Assembly (NCBI RefSeq): GCF_014189455.1
Contig: NZ_CP050296.1
Location: forward strand, 6,568,001 to 6,632,000
Length of the DNA stretch: 64,000 nucleotides
Reading direction: 5' to 3'
DNA from: Mesorhizobium huakuii
GTDB lineage: Bacteria > Pseudomonadota > Alphaproteobacteria > Rhizobiales > Rhizobiaceae
Positions 27,785 to 37,793 of the stretch are shown here, piece after piece (positions within the stretch are counted from its first letter, which is position 1; every line of letters begins with the position of its first letter). The translations under genes were made by a program, and so were the position numbers. The notes beneath the pieces were generated by a model. That model worked only from the letters and a program-made list of their open reading frames with translations, searched no databases and was not told the DNA's origin.

Positions 27785-30251
27785 GCAGGGACGGCAGCCG
27801 GTTTTTCGGCTTTTTGATAGGGCAGCAGCCCCCTCGCCTCGCGTGAATATTTTCGCTGTGCATGCCAGGGCCGATACGGCCCGTCCACCGCGAAGTTGAC
27901 GGTTGGCGGACCGGTCGCCGATTGGCGGTCGAAGAAGACGGCGGCACTGCCTTTGCGGGCAAGTTGCCGTTTGGTGACGACAAGAACCAGCGGATTGTGG
28001 CAGGCATCATAGCCGGTTGCATCATTGACGACGATCAAATCGGCGAAACCGCAGGCCTTCCAGGTGTCCTTGCGGTCTTCGACATGTGCGATGATCGCAC
28101 CGGACGGGTGCCGGGCAACACAGACGCCATCCGTGCAGTAGAACGGAGCTCCCGGCGGGAGGTTGACGGCATCGGCAATGTCGAATTGCCCATCTGCCTT
28201 GCTGAACATCTCCGGCACGACGATGGTTTCGGACACCAGCGCGCGTTTCCAATTGTCGATGGTGAATTCGTTCGGGCGAGCCCGGCTGACCGCGAGTTCG
28301 CCGCCGCCGATCGGCAGCGCGACCAGCCGCGCATCTTCCGAGATCAGTACGTCCGGCGTGCGCGTATCCGACACCGTCAACAAGCCGGCAAGCGCGAATG
28401 GCACTGCCGCGAGCCGCAACCAGGTCGTCGCCATCGTGGCGATGACCAAGGCGACGGTCACCAGCAGCACCGAGTGCTGCGAAATCAACCCGACCGCATC
28501 GATTGGGGAGCGTTCCGAAATCCACGCGGATATGGCGATCATCGCCGTCAGGCCTTTGCCCATTAGGTAGAGGGATGGCGCATCCAATCCAAACGGCATT
28601 AGCAATGCACTGGCAACGGCCAGGAACATCACGACTGACACGATCGGCATGACGGCCAGATTGGCGAACAGGCTGAGCGGCGACACACGCTGGAAATGCC
28701 AGATGGCGAACAGCGCCGTGGCGCAGCCGGCTATGATGGAGGTCATCGCCAACCCGCCCGTCGCCAGCAGGAATTTTCGCGTCAAGAATCCGGGCAAGGA
28801 TCGCTTTGGCGGTGGCGGTCTTACCTTTCCCGCGTGGTGGTCCGCCCAGCCGGCATAGGCACCGACCAGCGCGGCCGTCGCGGCGAACGACATCTGGAAA
28901 CTCGGGCCGACGACTTCGTGCGGCGACACCACGATGACGGCGATCGCCGAGATCGCCAGATTGCGCATCGTCAGCGCCGCGCGATCAAACAGCACGGCAA
29001 TCAGCATCACCGCCAGCATTATGAAGCTGCGTTCGGCGGCGACGACGACACCCGAAATCACGAGATAGGCGGCGATCGAGAACAGGGCGCGGCGGCCGCG
29101 TATTTCTTCACCGGCCGACGCGCGGAAAAATCCGGAAACAGCGCGAAGGCGCCGCGCAGCAGACCCATGATGGTGCCGGCGACCAGCGCCATATGCAGTC
29201 CGGAAATCGAGATGATGTGATAGATGCCGGTACGCCGCATCGCTTCGTTGATTTCATCGGGAATGCCCGCGCGGACACCAACGATGAGCGCCGCCGCGAT
29301 CTCACCTTCAGCACCACCGACGGTGGCCCGGATATGGTCGGCGATGGCTTCACGGGCATTTTCTACCCCAGAGAAAAGCCGGGCCGACAACGGCATCTCA
29401 CCGTCGTCGGCTGCGACAAGCTTCGGATTGCCGAGAAAGAAGCCGCTGCCGCCAATGCCGGCGAAGTAGCTGTCGAAGGAGAAATCGTAGCTGTCCGGTC
29501 GCACCGGGCCGGTCGGCGGCAACAGTTTGGCATAGCCGGTGACCAGGGAGCCGGCAGTCATTTCCGCAGGGACATTGCGCGCCGAAAGCCGGACCCTTTC
29601 CGGCGCATAGCGCAGTGTCGGCCGGGCGGTCGACGTCACGTCGATGGTCAGCCGGATGCGGCCGGTCTCCATCCGGTCGAGCGAAACGACGCGGCCGGTC
29701 ACCTGCGTCGAGATTTCCGAACCCAGCATCTGGGTATCCGCCCGCCATGTCTCGGCCTTGGCGGCAAGCAGGCCAAGCGCGCACAACAATGCCGCCGTGA
29801 AGCCCAGATGGGTTTTCGGCCAGGAACGCGAGATAAGCGCGCAGATCGCCAACAGCACGACGACCGCGACAGGCTTCGCAAAATCAGGCTCCGCCGCCAG
29901 CGAATAATAGCCGATCGCACCAGTGGCCAGACAAACCGGCACCAGCAGGAAGGCGATGCCCCGGTCAAGCTCGAGCTCGGCTGCGGTCGCCACACTGTAG
30001 CGCAGGCGGGGCCAGGAAATCTGGCCGAGTTGCCGCCGGACACGCACAATCCGGCCCGAGGCAGGGGACGGAAGTGGCGCCGGGATATCCGCCTGCGGCA
30101 GCTGGCTGCCGAAGCCTGGCACAAGAGGCGATGGTGGCAGCGAGGCTGGCGGCGGGATTGCAAACAGGGACCGTTCGCTGACGCCAACACTAGCGTCGTC
30201 GCCCTGTTCCGAGCCCCGGCCTCGTCCAGCCATCGGGTCTGCCCCTTGCAC
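27778..30251 (-). CDS. comEC: ComEC/Rec2-family DNA-uptake channel protein, apparent -1 frameshift near 29087-29092
   Basis: This polytopic inner-membrane protein is related to the ComEC channel for transformation DNA. The reconstructed product has 824 residues. The soluble N-terminal part carries a DUF4131-like region and the start of the Competence domain ([19 protein letters not shown]). The second frame continues with [16 protein letters not shown] and more helices and ends in a short C-terminal domain. The frames join at [12 protein letters not shown] when one base is added to GCGCGG at 29087-29092. It is divergent from gltX and tail-to-tail with lexA, a frequent rhizobial pair. Whether the strain is transformable is unknown. 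Confidence 0.85.
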
Positions 30252-30335
30252 CCCTGACGCCCTATGCTACATGAACGCGCGACGCGCGAAAGTCCGCGCA
30301 GCCGCACCCCGCTTCAGATGGTTTCCGAGAGTTTC

Positions 30336-31760
30336 ATGTCCGACAAGGTCGTCACCCGTTTTGCCCCCTCGCCCACCGGCTATCTGCATATCGGTGGCGC
30401 GCGCACGGCGCTGTTCAACTGGCTCTACGCCAAACACACCGGCGGCACGATGGTGCTGCGCATCGAGGATACCGACCGCGAACGTTTCAACGAGGCGGCT
30501 ACCCAGGCCATTCTGGATGGGCTGACCTGGCTTGGACTTTCCTGGGACGGCGAGGCCATCTCGCAGTTTGAGCGTGCGCCGCGCCATCGCGAGGTGGCTG
30601 AGGAACTCGTGCGTCTGGGCAAGGCCTATTACAGCTACGAGACGCCGGCCGAGCTGGAGGCGATGCGTGAGGCCGCGCGGGCCAAGGGCCTGCCGCCGCG
30701 CTACAACGGCCAGTGGCGCGATCGCGACCCATCCGAGGCACCTGCCGGTGTCAAGGGCGCCATCCGCATCAAGGCACCGACCGAGGGCGAGACGATCGTC
30801 CACGACCGCGTCCAGGGCGAGGTGCGCTTCCCCAACAAGGACCTCGACGACTTCATCATCCTGCGTTCGGACGGCAACCCGACCTACATGCATGCCGTCG
30901 TCGTCGACGACCATGACATGGGCGTCACCCACATCATCCGCGGTGACGACCATCTGACCAACGCCGCCCGCCAGACCGTGATCTACAACGCCATGGGCTG
31001 GGACGTGCCGTCGATGTCGCACATCCCGCTGATCCATGGCGCCGACGGTGCCAAGCTGTCGAAGCGCCACGGCGCACTCGGTGTCGAGGCCTATCGCGCC
31101 ATGGGCTACCTGCCGGAGGCACTGCTCAACTATCTGGCGCGCCTGGGCTGGAGCCATGGCGACGACGAGATCATGTCGATCAAGGATATGATTTCCTGGT
31201 TCGATATCGGCGACGTCAACAAGGGCGCGGCCCGCTTCGACTTCGCCAAGCTGGAGGCGATCAACGGCGCGCATATGCGCCGCATGGCCGATGCCGAGCT
31301 GTTCGACATCTTCATCGCCACTCTGCCCTATCTCGAGGGTGGCCCGGCAATCGCCGCGCGCCTCGACGACAGGAACAAGGCGCAGTTGCTGGCGGCCCTC
31401 CCGGGCCTGAAGGAGCGCGCCAAGACGCTGGTCGAGCTCGTCGATGGCGCCGCCTTCCTGTTTGCCACGCGGCCGCTGCCGATCGACGACAAGGCGGCCC
31501 TCCTGCTCAATGACGATGCCCGCAAGATCCTGCGTGGCGCTCACGAAGCTTTGAACGCGCTTACAAGTGACTGGACGGCTGCGGCGGCGGAAGCCGCGAT
31601 CCGCGACTATGCGCTGGCTGGTGGCCACAAGCTTGGCGCCGTGGCCCAGCCGTTGCGGGCCGCGCTGACCGGCAAAAGCACGTCGCCGGGCGTGTTCGAC
31701 GTGCTTGCCGTGCTTGGGCGCGAGGAAAGCCTGGCGCGCATAGCGGATCAAATCGATTAG
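30336..31760 (+). CDS. gltX: Glutamyl-tRNA synthetase
   Basis: This enzyme charges tRNA-Glu; many alphaproteobacteria also use it to misacylate tRNA-Gln for GatCAB. It has 474 residues from ATG 30336 ([15 protein letters not shown]); an upstream in-frame ATG at 30318 is possible. The class I HIGH motif appears as [11 protein letters not shown] near residue 17 and KMSKS as KLSKRHG near 245. The C-terminal anticodon domain is intact. It is divergent from comEC and followed by gltA after 183 bases. Confidence 0.97.
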   Translation: MSDKVVTRFAPSPTGYLHIGGARTALFNWLYAKHTGGTMVLRIEDTDRERFNEAATQAILDGLTWLGLSWDGEAISQFERAPRHREVAEELVRLGKAYYSYETPAELEAMREAARAKGLPPRYNGQWRDRDPSEAPAGVKGAIRIKAPTEGETIVHDRVQGEVRFPNKDLDDFIILRSDGNPTYMHAVVVDDHDMGVTHIIRGDDHLTNAARQTVIYNAMGWDVPSMSHIPLIHGADGAKLSKRHGALGVEAYRAMGYLPEALLNYLARLGWSHGDDEIMSIKDMISWFDIGDVNKGAARFDFAKLEAINGAHMRRMADAELFDIFIATLPYLEGGPAIAARLDDRNKAQLLAALPGLKERAKTLVELVDGAAFLFATRPLPIDDKAALLLNDDARKILRGAHEALNALTSDWTAAAAEAAIRDYALAGGHKLGAVAQPLRAALTGKSTSPGVFDVLAVLGREESLARIADQID

Positions 31761-31943
31761 GAGCAAACTGGCCCAAGAAGATTGGCATTGAAAGGCGCGT
31801 TTCGCAGTGCAACATTAGGCCTTGGCCCAATCTGGCACGCACCTCCTAAAATGCGGTGGCGAATACGCGCATTGCGGTGATTTCGACGTGTCGCTCTGCA
31901 GAATTTGCCTTTGCCGGCATGAGGAAACAAGAAGGAGTTTGCA

Positions 31944-33272
31944 ATGACCGAAGCTGCGAAAAAACTGGATGTGGGCGGCGCGAACGAAGAGGCTATCGCA
32001 ACACTTGAATTCGCCGGCAAGACCCATGAATTCAAGGTGCGAAGCGGCTCCGTCGGGCCCGACGTCATCGACATCGCCTCGCTCTACAGCACGACCGGCG
32101 CCTTCACCTACGATCCCGGCTTCACCTCGACCGCGAGCTGCGAGTCCGAGATCACCTTCATCGACGGCGATGCGGGTATTCTTCTCCACCGAGGCTATCC
32201 GATCGACCAGCTGGCCGAACACGGCGACTTCCTCGAAGTCTGCTATCTCCTGCTCTACGGCGAACTGCCGACCAAGGCGCAGAAGGACGATTTCGATTAC
32301 CGCGTGACGCGCCACACAATGGTGCACGAGCAGATGTCGCGCTTCTTCACCGGCTTCCGTCGCGATGCGCACCCGATGGCTGTGATGTGCGGCGTGGTCG
32401 GCGCGCTGTCGGCCTTTTATCACGACTCCACCGACATCTCCGACCCGTACCAGCGCATGGTCGCTTCCATGCGGCTGATCGCCAAGATGCCGACGATCGC
32501 GGCCATGGCCTACAAGTACCACATCGGCCAGCCCTTCATTTACCCCAAGAACGATCTCGGTTTCGCGGCAAACTTCCTGCATATGTGCTTTGCCGTGCCG
32601 TGCGAGGAGTACAAGATCAATCCGGTGCTGGCGCGCGCCATGGAGCGCATCTTCATCCTGCACGCCGATCACGAGCAGAATGCCTCGACCTCGACGGTTC
32701 GCCTCGCCGGCTCGTCGGGCGCCAACCCGTTCGCCTGTATCGCCGCCGGCATCGCTTGCCTGTGGGGCCCGGCGCATGGCGGCGCCAATGAAGCGGCGCT
32801 CAACATGCTGGGCGAGATCGGCCATGTCGATCACATCCCGGAATTCATCGCCCGCGCCAAGGACAAAAACGATCCGTTCCGGCTGATGGGCTTTGGCCAC
32901 CGCGTCTACAAGAACTACGATCCTCGTGCGAAAATCATGCAGAAGACGGCGCACGAGGTTCTGGGCGAACTCGGCATCAAGGACGATCCGCTGCTCGACA
33001 TCGCCATGGAACTGGAAAAGATCGCGCTGACCGATCCTTACTTCATCGAGAAGAAGCTCTACCCGAATGTCGACTTCTACTCCGGCATCACGCTGAAGGC
33101 GCTGGGCTTCCCCACCACCATGTTCACCGTGTTGTTTGCGGTCGCCCGCACCGTCGGCTGGATCGCGCAGTGGAAGGAGATGATCGAGGATCCGCGCCAG
33201 AAGATCGGCCGCCCACGCCAGCTCTACACCGGCGCGCCGGAGCGCGACTACGTGCCGATCGCCAAGCGCTGA
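31944..33272 (+). CDS. gltA: Citrate synthase (type II hexameric)
   Basis: This enzyme catalyses the entry step of the TCA cycle. The 442-residue length and wording fit the large Gram-negative type. Active-site segments are [14 protein letters not shown] (His near residue 235), [15 protein letters not shown] (His near 275) and [17 protein letters not shown], with the catalytic Asp later in [18 protein letters not shown] ribosome site lies about nine bases upstream (31931-31937). A hairpin terminator overlapping the end of lpxB follows. Confidence 0.98.
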   Translation: MTEAAKKLDVGGANEEAIATLEFAGKTHEFKVRSGSVGPDVIDIASLYSTTGAFTYDPGFTSTASCESEITFIDGDAGILLHRGYPIDQLAEHGDFLEVCYLLLYGELPTKAQKDDFDYRVTRHTMVHEQMSRFFTGFRRDAHPMAVMCGVVGALSAFYHDSTDISDPYQRMVASMRLIAKMPTIAAMAYKYHIGQPFIYPKNDLGFAANFLHMCFAVPCEEYKINPVLARAMERIFILHADHEQNASTSTVRLAGSSGANPFACIAAGIACLWGPAHGGANEAALNMLGEIGHVDHIPEFIARAKDKNDPFRLMGFGHRVYKNYDPRAKIMQKTAHEVLGELGIKDDPLLDIAMELEKIALTDPYFIEKKLYPNVDFYSGITLKALGFPTTMFTVLFAVARTVGWIAQWKEMIEDPRQKIGRPRQLYTGAPERDYVPIAKR

Positions 33273-33294
33273 CCGAAGCTTCTTGAATCGAAAG

Positions 33295-33318
33295 AGGCGC
33301 CTCTCAGGGCGCCTTTTT
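33295..33318 (+). terminator. Intrinsic terminator after gltA
   Basis: Stem AGGCGCC (33295-33301) / GGCGCCT (33308-33314) followed by TTTTT on the plus strand. It lies 23 bases after the gltA stop and overlaps the lpxB stop codon, so gltA termination is encoded inside the end of the convergent gene. Confidence 0.8.
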
Positions 33319-34476
33319 CATGTGACGAAGCACAACGCTCGCCGCGATCTCGCCCGACGGCTTGTCCGTCGCCATGCGCCGCGCGATCTCGGCAAAGCCG
33401 TCCCTCTGCCAGGCGCGCATGCCGCTGTCGGCAAACAATGCTTCCAGTTGGCGCGCCAGATTGTTCGCCTTGACGTACTCGTTGTAGAACTCCGGAATGA
33501 GCGCACGATCCGCGATCAGATTGGGAAGCAGCGCCGACCAGACGGAAACGAAATAGGGCGCTACGGCACGTGCTATGGGATCGAGCCTGTAGGACGAGAC
33601 CATCGGCACACCGGCCAACGCCAGTTCCAGCGACACGGTTCCCGATGCGATCAGCGCGGCATCGGCCTTGCCGAAAGTCTGCCACTTGCGTTGCGGATCC
33701 ATGATGATTTCAGGTTTTTCATCCCAACGATTGACCGAGGCTTTGACGAGGTCGGCGACATGCGGAACCGTCGGCAGCAGCAGCCGCAGACGATGTCCGC
33801 GTCCGCGCAGCATCGATACGGTCTCACCGAACGTGTCGATCAGCCGCCGCACCTCGCCGCGCCGCGAGCCGGGCAGGACGAGCAAGGTCTTGATGCGGTC
33901 CTGGGCAAGATCGCGCGGCAAGGCCTGCGCCTTCTGGGCGGCGAGCACACCCGCATCATGCGTCAGGCGATGCCCGACATAGGTGCCGGGCGGGCCGCCC
34001 AGCCGTTCCAGTTCCTTCACCTCGAACGGCAGGATGCAGAGGATATGGTCGACATAAGGCTTCATCGCCACCGCCCTGCCCGGCCGCCAGGCCCAGACGC
34101 TCGGGCAGACGTAGTGGATGATCGGTATCGACGGATTGGCCGCGCGCACCTTCCTGGCGACGCGCAAGGAAAAGTCGGGGCTGTCGATGGTGACCAGGCA
34201 ATCCGGCTTTTCCTCAGCGATGGTTTTGGCCAGTTGGCCGATCCGCCTGAAAAGGCGCGGCAGATCGCGCAGGACGGCACTGAAACCCATCAGCGCGATC
34301 TCGCCGGCGTCGAAGGGCGACACCAGGCCCAATTCCCCGAGATGGCGGCCGCCGAGGCCGACGAGTTGCACCTGGCGGCCTGTTGCCTGGCGAAGCGAAC
34401 GCACAATATCGGCGCCAAGCAGATCGCCCGATTCTTCACCCGCAACGATCGCGATCTTCAGCGCCTTGTCAGCCAT
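33304..34476 (-). CDS. lpxB: Lipid-A-disaccharide synthase
   Basis: This family GT19 glycosyltransferase joins lipid X and UDP-2,3-diacylglucosamine at the inner membrane. It has 390 residues from ATG 34476 (MADKALKIAIVAGEESGDLLGADI), the standard LpxB N-terminus. Other motifs are VGLGGRHL near residue 38, FSLRVARKVRAANP, YVCPSVWAWRPGR near 130 and LVLPGSRRGEVRRL near 195. Its start overlaps the lpxI stop by eight bases. It is the last gene of the minus-strand lipid A chain. Confidence 0.97.
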   Translation of the reverse strand: MADKALKIAIVAGEESGDLLGADIVRSLRQATGRQVQLVGLGGRHLGELGLVSPFDAGEIALMGFSAVLRDLPRLFRRIGQLAKTIAEEKPDCLVTIDSPDFSLRVARKVRAANPSIPIIHYVCPSVWAWRPGRAVAMKPYVDHILCILPFEVKELERLGGPPGTYVGHRLTHDAGVLAAQKAQALPRDLAQDRIKTLLVLPGSRRGEVRRLIDTFGETVSMLRGRGHRLRLLLPTVPHVADLVKASVNRWDEKPEIIMDPQRKWQTFGKADAALIASGTVSLELALAGVPMVSSYRLDPIARAVAPYFVSVWSALLPNLIADRALIPEFYNEYVKANNLARQLEALFADSGMRAWQRDGFAEIARRMATDKPSGEIAASVVLRHMKKAP

Positions 34477-35365
34477 GCGCCGGCTCCGCTGCGGCCAGGC
34501 CAACGATGAACAGGCCGAGCTCATTGGCGCGCGACAGGGTTGCGGGACCTTCGAGGATCAGCGAGCGCCCTGCCTCGACGGCAATGCCGGCGAGCCTGGC
34601 CGCATGCGCTGCTTCGACCGTCTGTGGTCCTATGGACGGAAGATCAGCGCGCAGTTCCTGACCTGGCTTGGCGCATTTGACCAGCACACCGCGCGTCTTG
34701 CCGGCGATGCGGCCGTGGCCTCGCAAGAGTTTTGCGCGGTCGAGCAATCCGGCCGTGCCCTCGATACCCTCGAGCGCGATGGTCCGGCCGCCGACCGCGA
34801 CCGCCGCCTGGCCGATATCCAGCGCGCCGATGGCCTTTGCCGCGGCAAAGCCCGCCTCAATGTCGCGCCAGTCGGACTTCTGAGGCTCCACCTTGGTCAA
34901 GGTCCCTTCGGCTGCGACAAGGTTCGGCACGATTTCGTGGGCACCCACGACCTTTATCCCCCGTGCCTCGAGGCCTCGCGCCACCACTTTCAACAGCCCA
35001 TCGTCGCCGCGCGCCAGTGCCATCACGACAACCGGTATCACTGCCAGCAGGCTGAGGCTTGGGCGCAGATGCGTCAGCCTTGGCCGGCGCTTGATCTCGC
35101 CGGCAAGCACAAGATGGGTAATCCGATGTCGTTTGAGCAAGGGAACAAGCGAGCCGATCGCCTCCAGGGCAAGGGTTTCATGCTCATACTGGCGCAATTC
35201 CGGCAGACGATCGGCCTCGCCTTCCATGAGGACGATGAAGGGTGGATAGCCCTGCCCGGCCGAGCCGGCCGCAACTTCGACCGGAAGACTGCCTCCGCCG
35301 GCAATGATGCCTACCCTGGCATCTGGCGGGAGACCAAGACCAGCAGCCGCCGTCTCAGTCTTCAT
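34469..35365 (-). CDS. lpxI: UDP-2,3-diacylglucosamine pyrophosphatase LpxI (DUF1009)
   Basis: This enzyme makes lipid X from UDP-2,3-diacylglucosamine. LpxI is the alphaproteobacterial alternative to LpxH and is unrelated to it in sequence. About 298 residues are read if ATG 35365 is used; in-frame ATGs at 35368, 35374, 35383 and 35410 leave the start uncertain, and all overlap lpxA. Recognisable segments are VGIIAGGGSLPVEVA near residue 20, LKRHRITHLVLAGEIKRRPRL near 85 and GRTIALEGIEGTAGLLDR near 210. It sits between lpxA and lpxB, where the preceding and following steps are encoded. Confidence 0.93.
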   Translation of the reverse strand: MKTETAAAGLGLPPDARVGIIAGGGSLPVEVAAGSAGQGYPPFIVLMEGEADRLPELRQYEHETLALEAIGSLVPLLKRHRITHLVLAGEIKRRPRLTHLRPSLSLLAVIPVVVMALARGDDGLLKVVARGLEARGIKVVGAHEIVPNLVAAEGTLTKVEPQKSDWRDIEAGFAAAKAIGALDIGQAAVAVGGRTIALEGIEGTAGLLDRAKLLRGHGRIAGKTRGVLVKCAKPGQELRADLPSIGPQTVEAAHAARLAGIAVEAGRSLILEGPATLSRANELGLFIVGLAAAEPAHG

Positions 35366-36194
35366 CATCGGCATCGTCGCCATCGCTGCCCTTGAGCGAC
35401 GGCACCGCATAATGGCGCTTGCCGCGGCTGGTGATGAAATCGATGATCTTCATGGCGGTCGGCGAAGAGGCGAACTCGGCCTTGGCGAATTCGATGTTTT
35501 CGCCGACGGTGCGGGAGCGGTCGAAAATCGTCCTGTAGGCTTTGCGCAACAGATAGATTTCCGAACGCGGCAGACCGGCGCGCTTTAGGCCGATGATGTT
35601 CAAGCCGCGCAAGCTGGCGCGGTTGCCGACGGCAATGGCATAGGGAATGACATCGCCAACAAAGGCCGAGCATCCGCCGAGAAAGGCGTTGTCGCCGACA
35701 CGCACGAATTGATGAACGGCGCTGAGGCCGCCGATATAGACGTTGTTGCCGATCTCGCAGTGTCCGCCCAGCGTCGCGCCATTGGCGAAGGTGGCGTTCT
35801 TGCCGACAACGCAATCATGGGCGATGTGGGCATAGGCAAGGAAATTGCCATTGTCGCCCACTGTCGTTTCGCCGCGGCTGGTGTCGGTGCCGACATGCAT
35901 GGTCACACCTTCGCGGATGGTGCAGTTGGCGCCGATGACCAGCGTCGTGCGACCGCCCTTGTGCTTGGTGTTCTGCGGCGGCGCGCCCAGTGTCGCCATC
36001 GGATAGACCTTGGTCGAGGCGCCGATGGTGGTCGCACCCATGACCGAGACATGGCTGACCAGTTCGACACCATCGCCGATCACGGCCTCGGCGCTGATAT
36101 GGCAGAACGGCCCTATACGCACGCCCTGGCCGATTTGAGCGCCTTCTTCCACGATGGAGGAAGGATGGATTGAAGTCTTGATTTTCATAGGCAC
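35355..36194 (-). CDS. lpxA: UDP-N-acetylglucosamine acyltransferase
   Basis: This protein catalyses the first step of lipid A synthesis. It has 279 residues built of left-handed beta-helix hexapeptide repeats (SIVEEGAQIGQGVRIGPFC...). The catalytic His is in AYAHIAHDCVVG near residue 125. The C-terminal helical domain ends in an unusually acidic tail (KGSDGDDADDED). A second ATG two codons downstream (36188) gives MKIKTSIHP and is equally plausible. It overlaps lpxI and lies seven bases after fabZ. Confidence 0.97.
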   Translation of the reverse strand: MPMKIKTSIHPSSIVEEGAQIGQGVRIGPFCHISAEAVIGDGVELVSHVSVMGATTIGASTKVYPMATLGAPPQNTKHKGGRTTLVIGANCTIREGVTMHVGTDTSRGETTVGDNGNFLAYAHIAHDCVVGKNATFANGATLGGHCEIGNNVYIGGLSAVHQFVRVGDNAFLGGCSAFVGDVIPYAIAVGNRASLRGLNIIGLKRAGLPRSEIYLLRKAYRTIFDRSRTVGENIEFAKAEFASSPTAMKIIDFITSRGKRHYAVPSLKGSDGDDADDED

Positions 36195-36201
36195 TCGATC
36201 G

Positions 36202-36669
36202 TCAGTCGCCGGTGACCATCATGGCTGAAATCTCGGCCTCGGCCGCCTTGGTGCCATCGACCAGGGCTTCGCAGGCGAATTTGAGCAGGTTGCCGCGCTT
36301 CTTGATTTTCTTGACGTGAATCTTCAACTGGTCGCCGGGAACGACCGGCTTGCGGAATTTGGCGTTGTCGATGGTCAGGAAATAGACCAGCGACGGCTTC
36401 GATGCCCCAAGGCTGCGGATGCAGATGGCGCCTGCCGTCTGCGCCATGGCCTCGACGATCAGCACGCCCGGCATCACCGGCTGCTCCGGGAAATGCCCCT
36501 GAAAATGCGGCTCATTGATGGTGACGTTCTTGATGCCTACGGCGGAATCGTCACCATCGATATCGACGATGCGGTCGATCATCAGGAAGGGATAGCGGTG
36601 CGGCAGGAGCTTCATCAGCCCCATTATGTCAACCGCTTCCAGCGTCGCCGCCGCCACCATATCAGCCAT
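36202..36669 (-). CDS. fabZ: 3-hydroxyacyl-[acyl-carrier-protein] dehydratase FabZ
   Basis: This hot-dog-fold enzyme dehydrates 3-hydroxyacyl-ACPs in fatty acid synthesis and competes with LpxA and LpxD for the same substrates. At 155 residues it is full length. The catalytic His is in [14 protein letters not shown] near residue 26 and the Glu in [20 protein letters not shown] near 73. The start overlaps the lpxD stop by eight bases, which fits balanced expression of phospholipid and lipid A synthesis. Confidence 0.98.
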   Translation of the reverse strand: MADMVAAATLEAVDIMGLMKLLPHRYPFLMIDRIVDIDGDDSAVGIKNVTINEPHFQGHFPEQPVMPGVLIVEAMAQTAGAICIRSLGASKPSLVYFLTIDNAKFRKPVVPGDQLKIHVKKIKKRGNLLKFACEALVDGTKAAEAEISAMMVTGD

Positions 36670-37717
36670 TGTCCTTGCCCTGCTTGCGTGCCCTGGCCAT
36701 CGTGCGCAACATGGCTATCTCTCGCATGGCTTCCGCCATCGGCTGTGCCGGATAACCGCCCCAGATCTCGCCGGCGGGAACATTGCTCATAAACCCACTT
36801 CTGGCGGCAAGCTTTGCTCCTGAGCCTATGGTCAAGTGATCGGCAAGCCCGACACCGCCGCCCATGGTGACATTGTCGCCGACGACCACGGAACCGGAAA
36901 TACCCGAAAGCCCGGCTACTATGCAATTGCGACCGATGCGGACGTTATGGGCGATCTGCACGAGGTTGTCGATCTTGGTGCCCTGACCGATGATCGTATC
37001 CGACATGGCGCCGCGATCGACGGTGGAATTCGACCCGATCTCGACATCGTCCTGGATGACGACCCGTCCGATCTGGGGAACGCGTTCCGGCCCTTTGGCG
37101 CCGCCCACAAAGCCGAAGCCGTCCTGGCCGATCCTGGCGCCACCATGGATGATGACCCGATTGCCGATCAGCGCGTACTGGATACTGGCGCCCGGGCCGA
37201 CATAGCCGTCACGGCCGATCTGGCAGGACTGTCCAATGACCGCGTTGGGCGCGATGACGGTGCCACTGCCGATCGAGACGCCGGGCCCGATGACCACGCC
37301 GGCCTCGATGACAGCGCCGGCTTCGACACGCGCGGTCGGATCGACATGGGCATGCGGCGAAACACCGGTTTCACCCGTCATTGGTCCCGGCGTAGCGGCT
37401 GTGGGGAACAGCAGCCGACCAACCAGTGCGAATGCCTGTTGCGGACGCGGATGAATCAAAACGGCGATGTCGGCCGGTGCCTTGTTGGCGAATTCCGCCG
37501 GGCACAGGACCGCGGCCGCCCGCAGCGACGGCATAAGCGCGGAATTGCGCCTGCCGTCGACGAAGACGAGCGCATTGGCGCCGCCTTCGTTGGCCGGTGC
37601 CAGCGCATCGATCGAAACGTCGGATTGGCCGGAATCGACAAGCACCGAGCCGGTCAGATTCGCGACTTCGGCCGCCGTATACCGGCGTGATGGCGCGAAG
37701 AACACCGGATCGGTCAT
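36662..37717 (-). CDS. lpxD: UDP-3-O-(3-hydroxyacyl)glucosamine N-acyltransferase
   Basis: This enzyme adds the second acyl chain in lipid A synthesis. It has 351 residues: an N-terminal uridine-binding domain (about 1-105) and then a hexapeptide-repeat helix ([21 protein letters not shown]...). The catalytic His lies in [12 protein letters not shown] near residue 245. A short C-terminal helix ends in lysine-rich residues. It is flanked by bamA (76-base gap) and fabZ (overlap), the conserved order in Gram-negative bacteria. Confidence 0.97.
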   Translation of the reverse strand: MTDPVFFAPSRRYTAAEVANLTGSVLVDSGQSDVSIDALAPANEGGANALVFVDGRRNSALMPSLRAAAVLCPAEFANKAPADIAVLIHPRPQQAFALVGRLLFPTAATPGPMTGETGVSPHAHVDPTARVEAGAVIEAGVVIGPGVSIGSGTVIAPNAVIGQSCQIGRDGYVGPGASIQYALIGNRVIIHGGARIGQDGFGFVGGAKGPERVPQIGRVVIQDDVEIGSNSTVDRGAMSDTIIGQGTKIDNLVQIAHNVRIGRNCIVAGLSGISGSVVVGDNVTMGGGVGLADHLTIGSGAKLAARSGFMSNVPAGEIWGGYPAQPMAEAMREIAMLRTMARARKQGKDNG

Positions 37718-37793
37718 TCCAGAAGCTATATCCAGCTAAGTCGGAACATTTTCTCCCGGACCCAACAGATCCGGGAGCATCGTTGGCCGCTGA

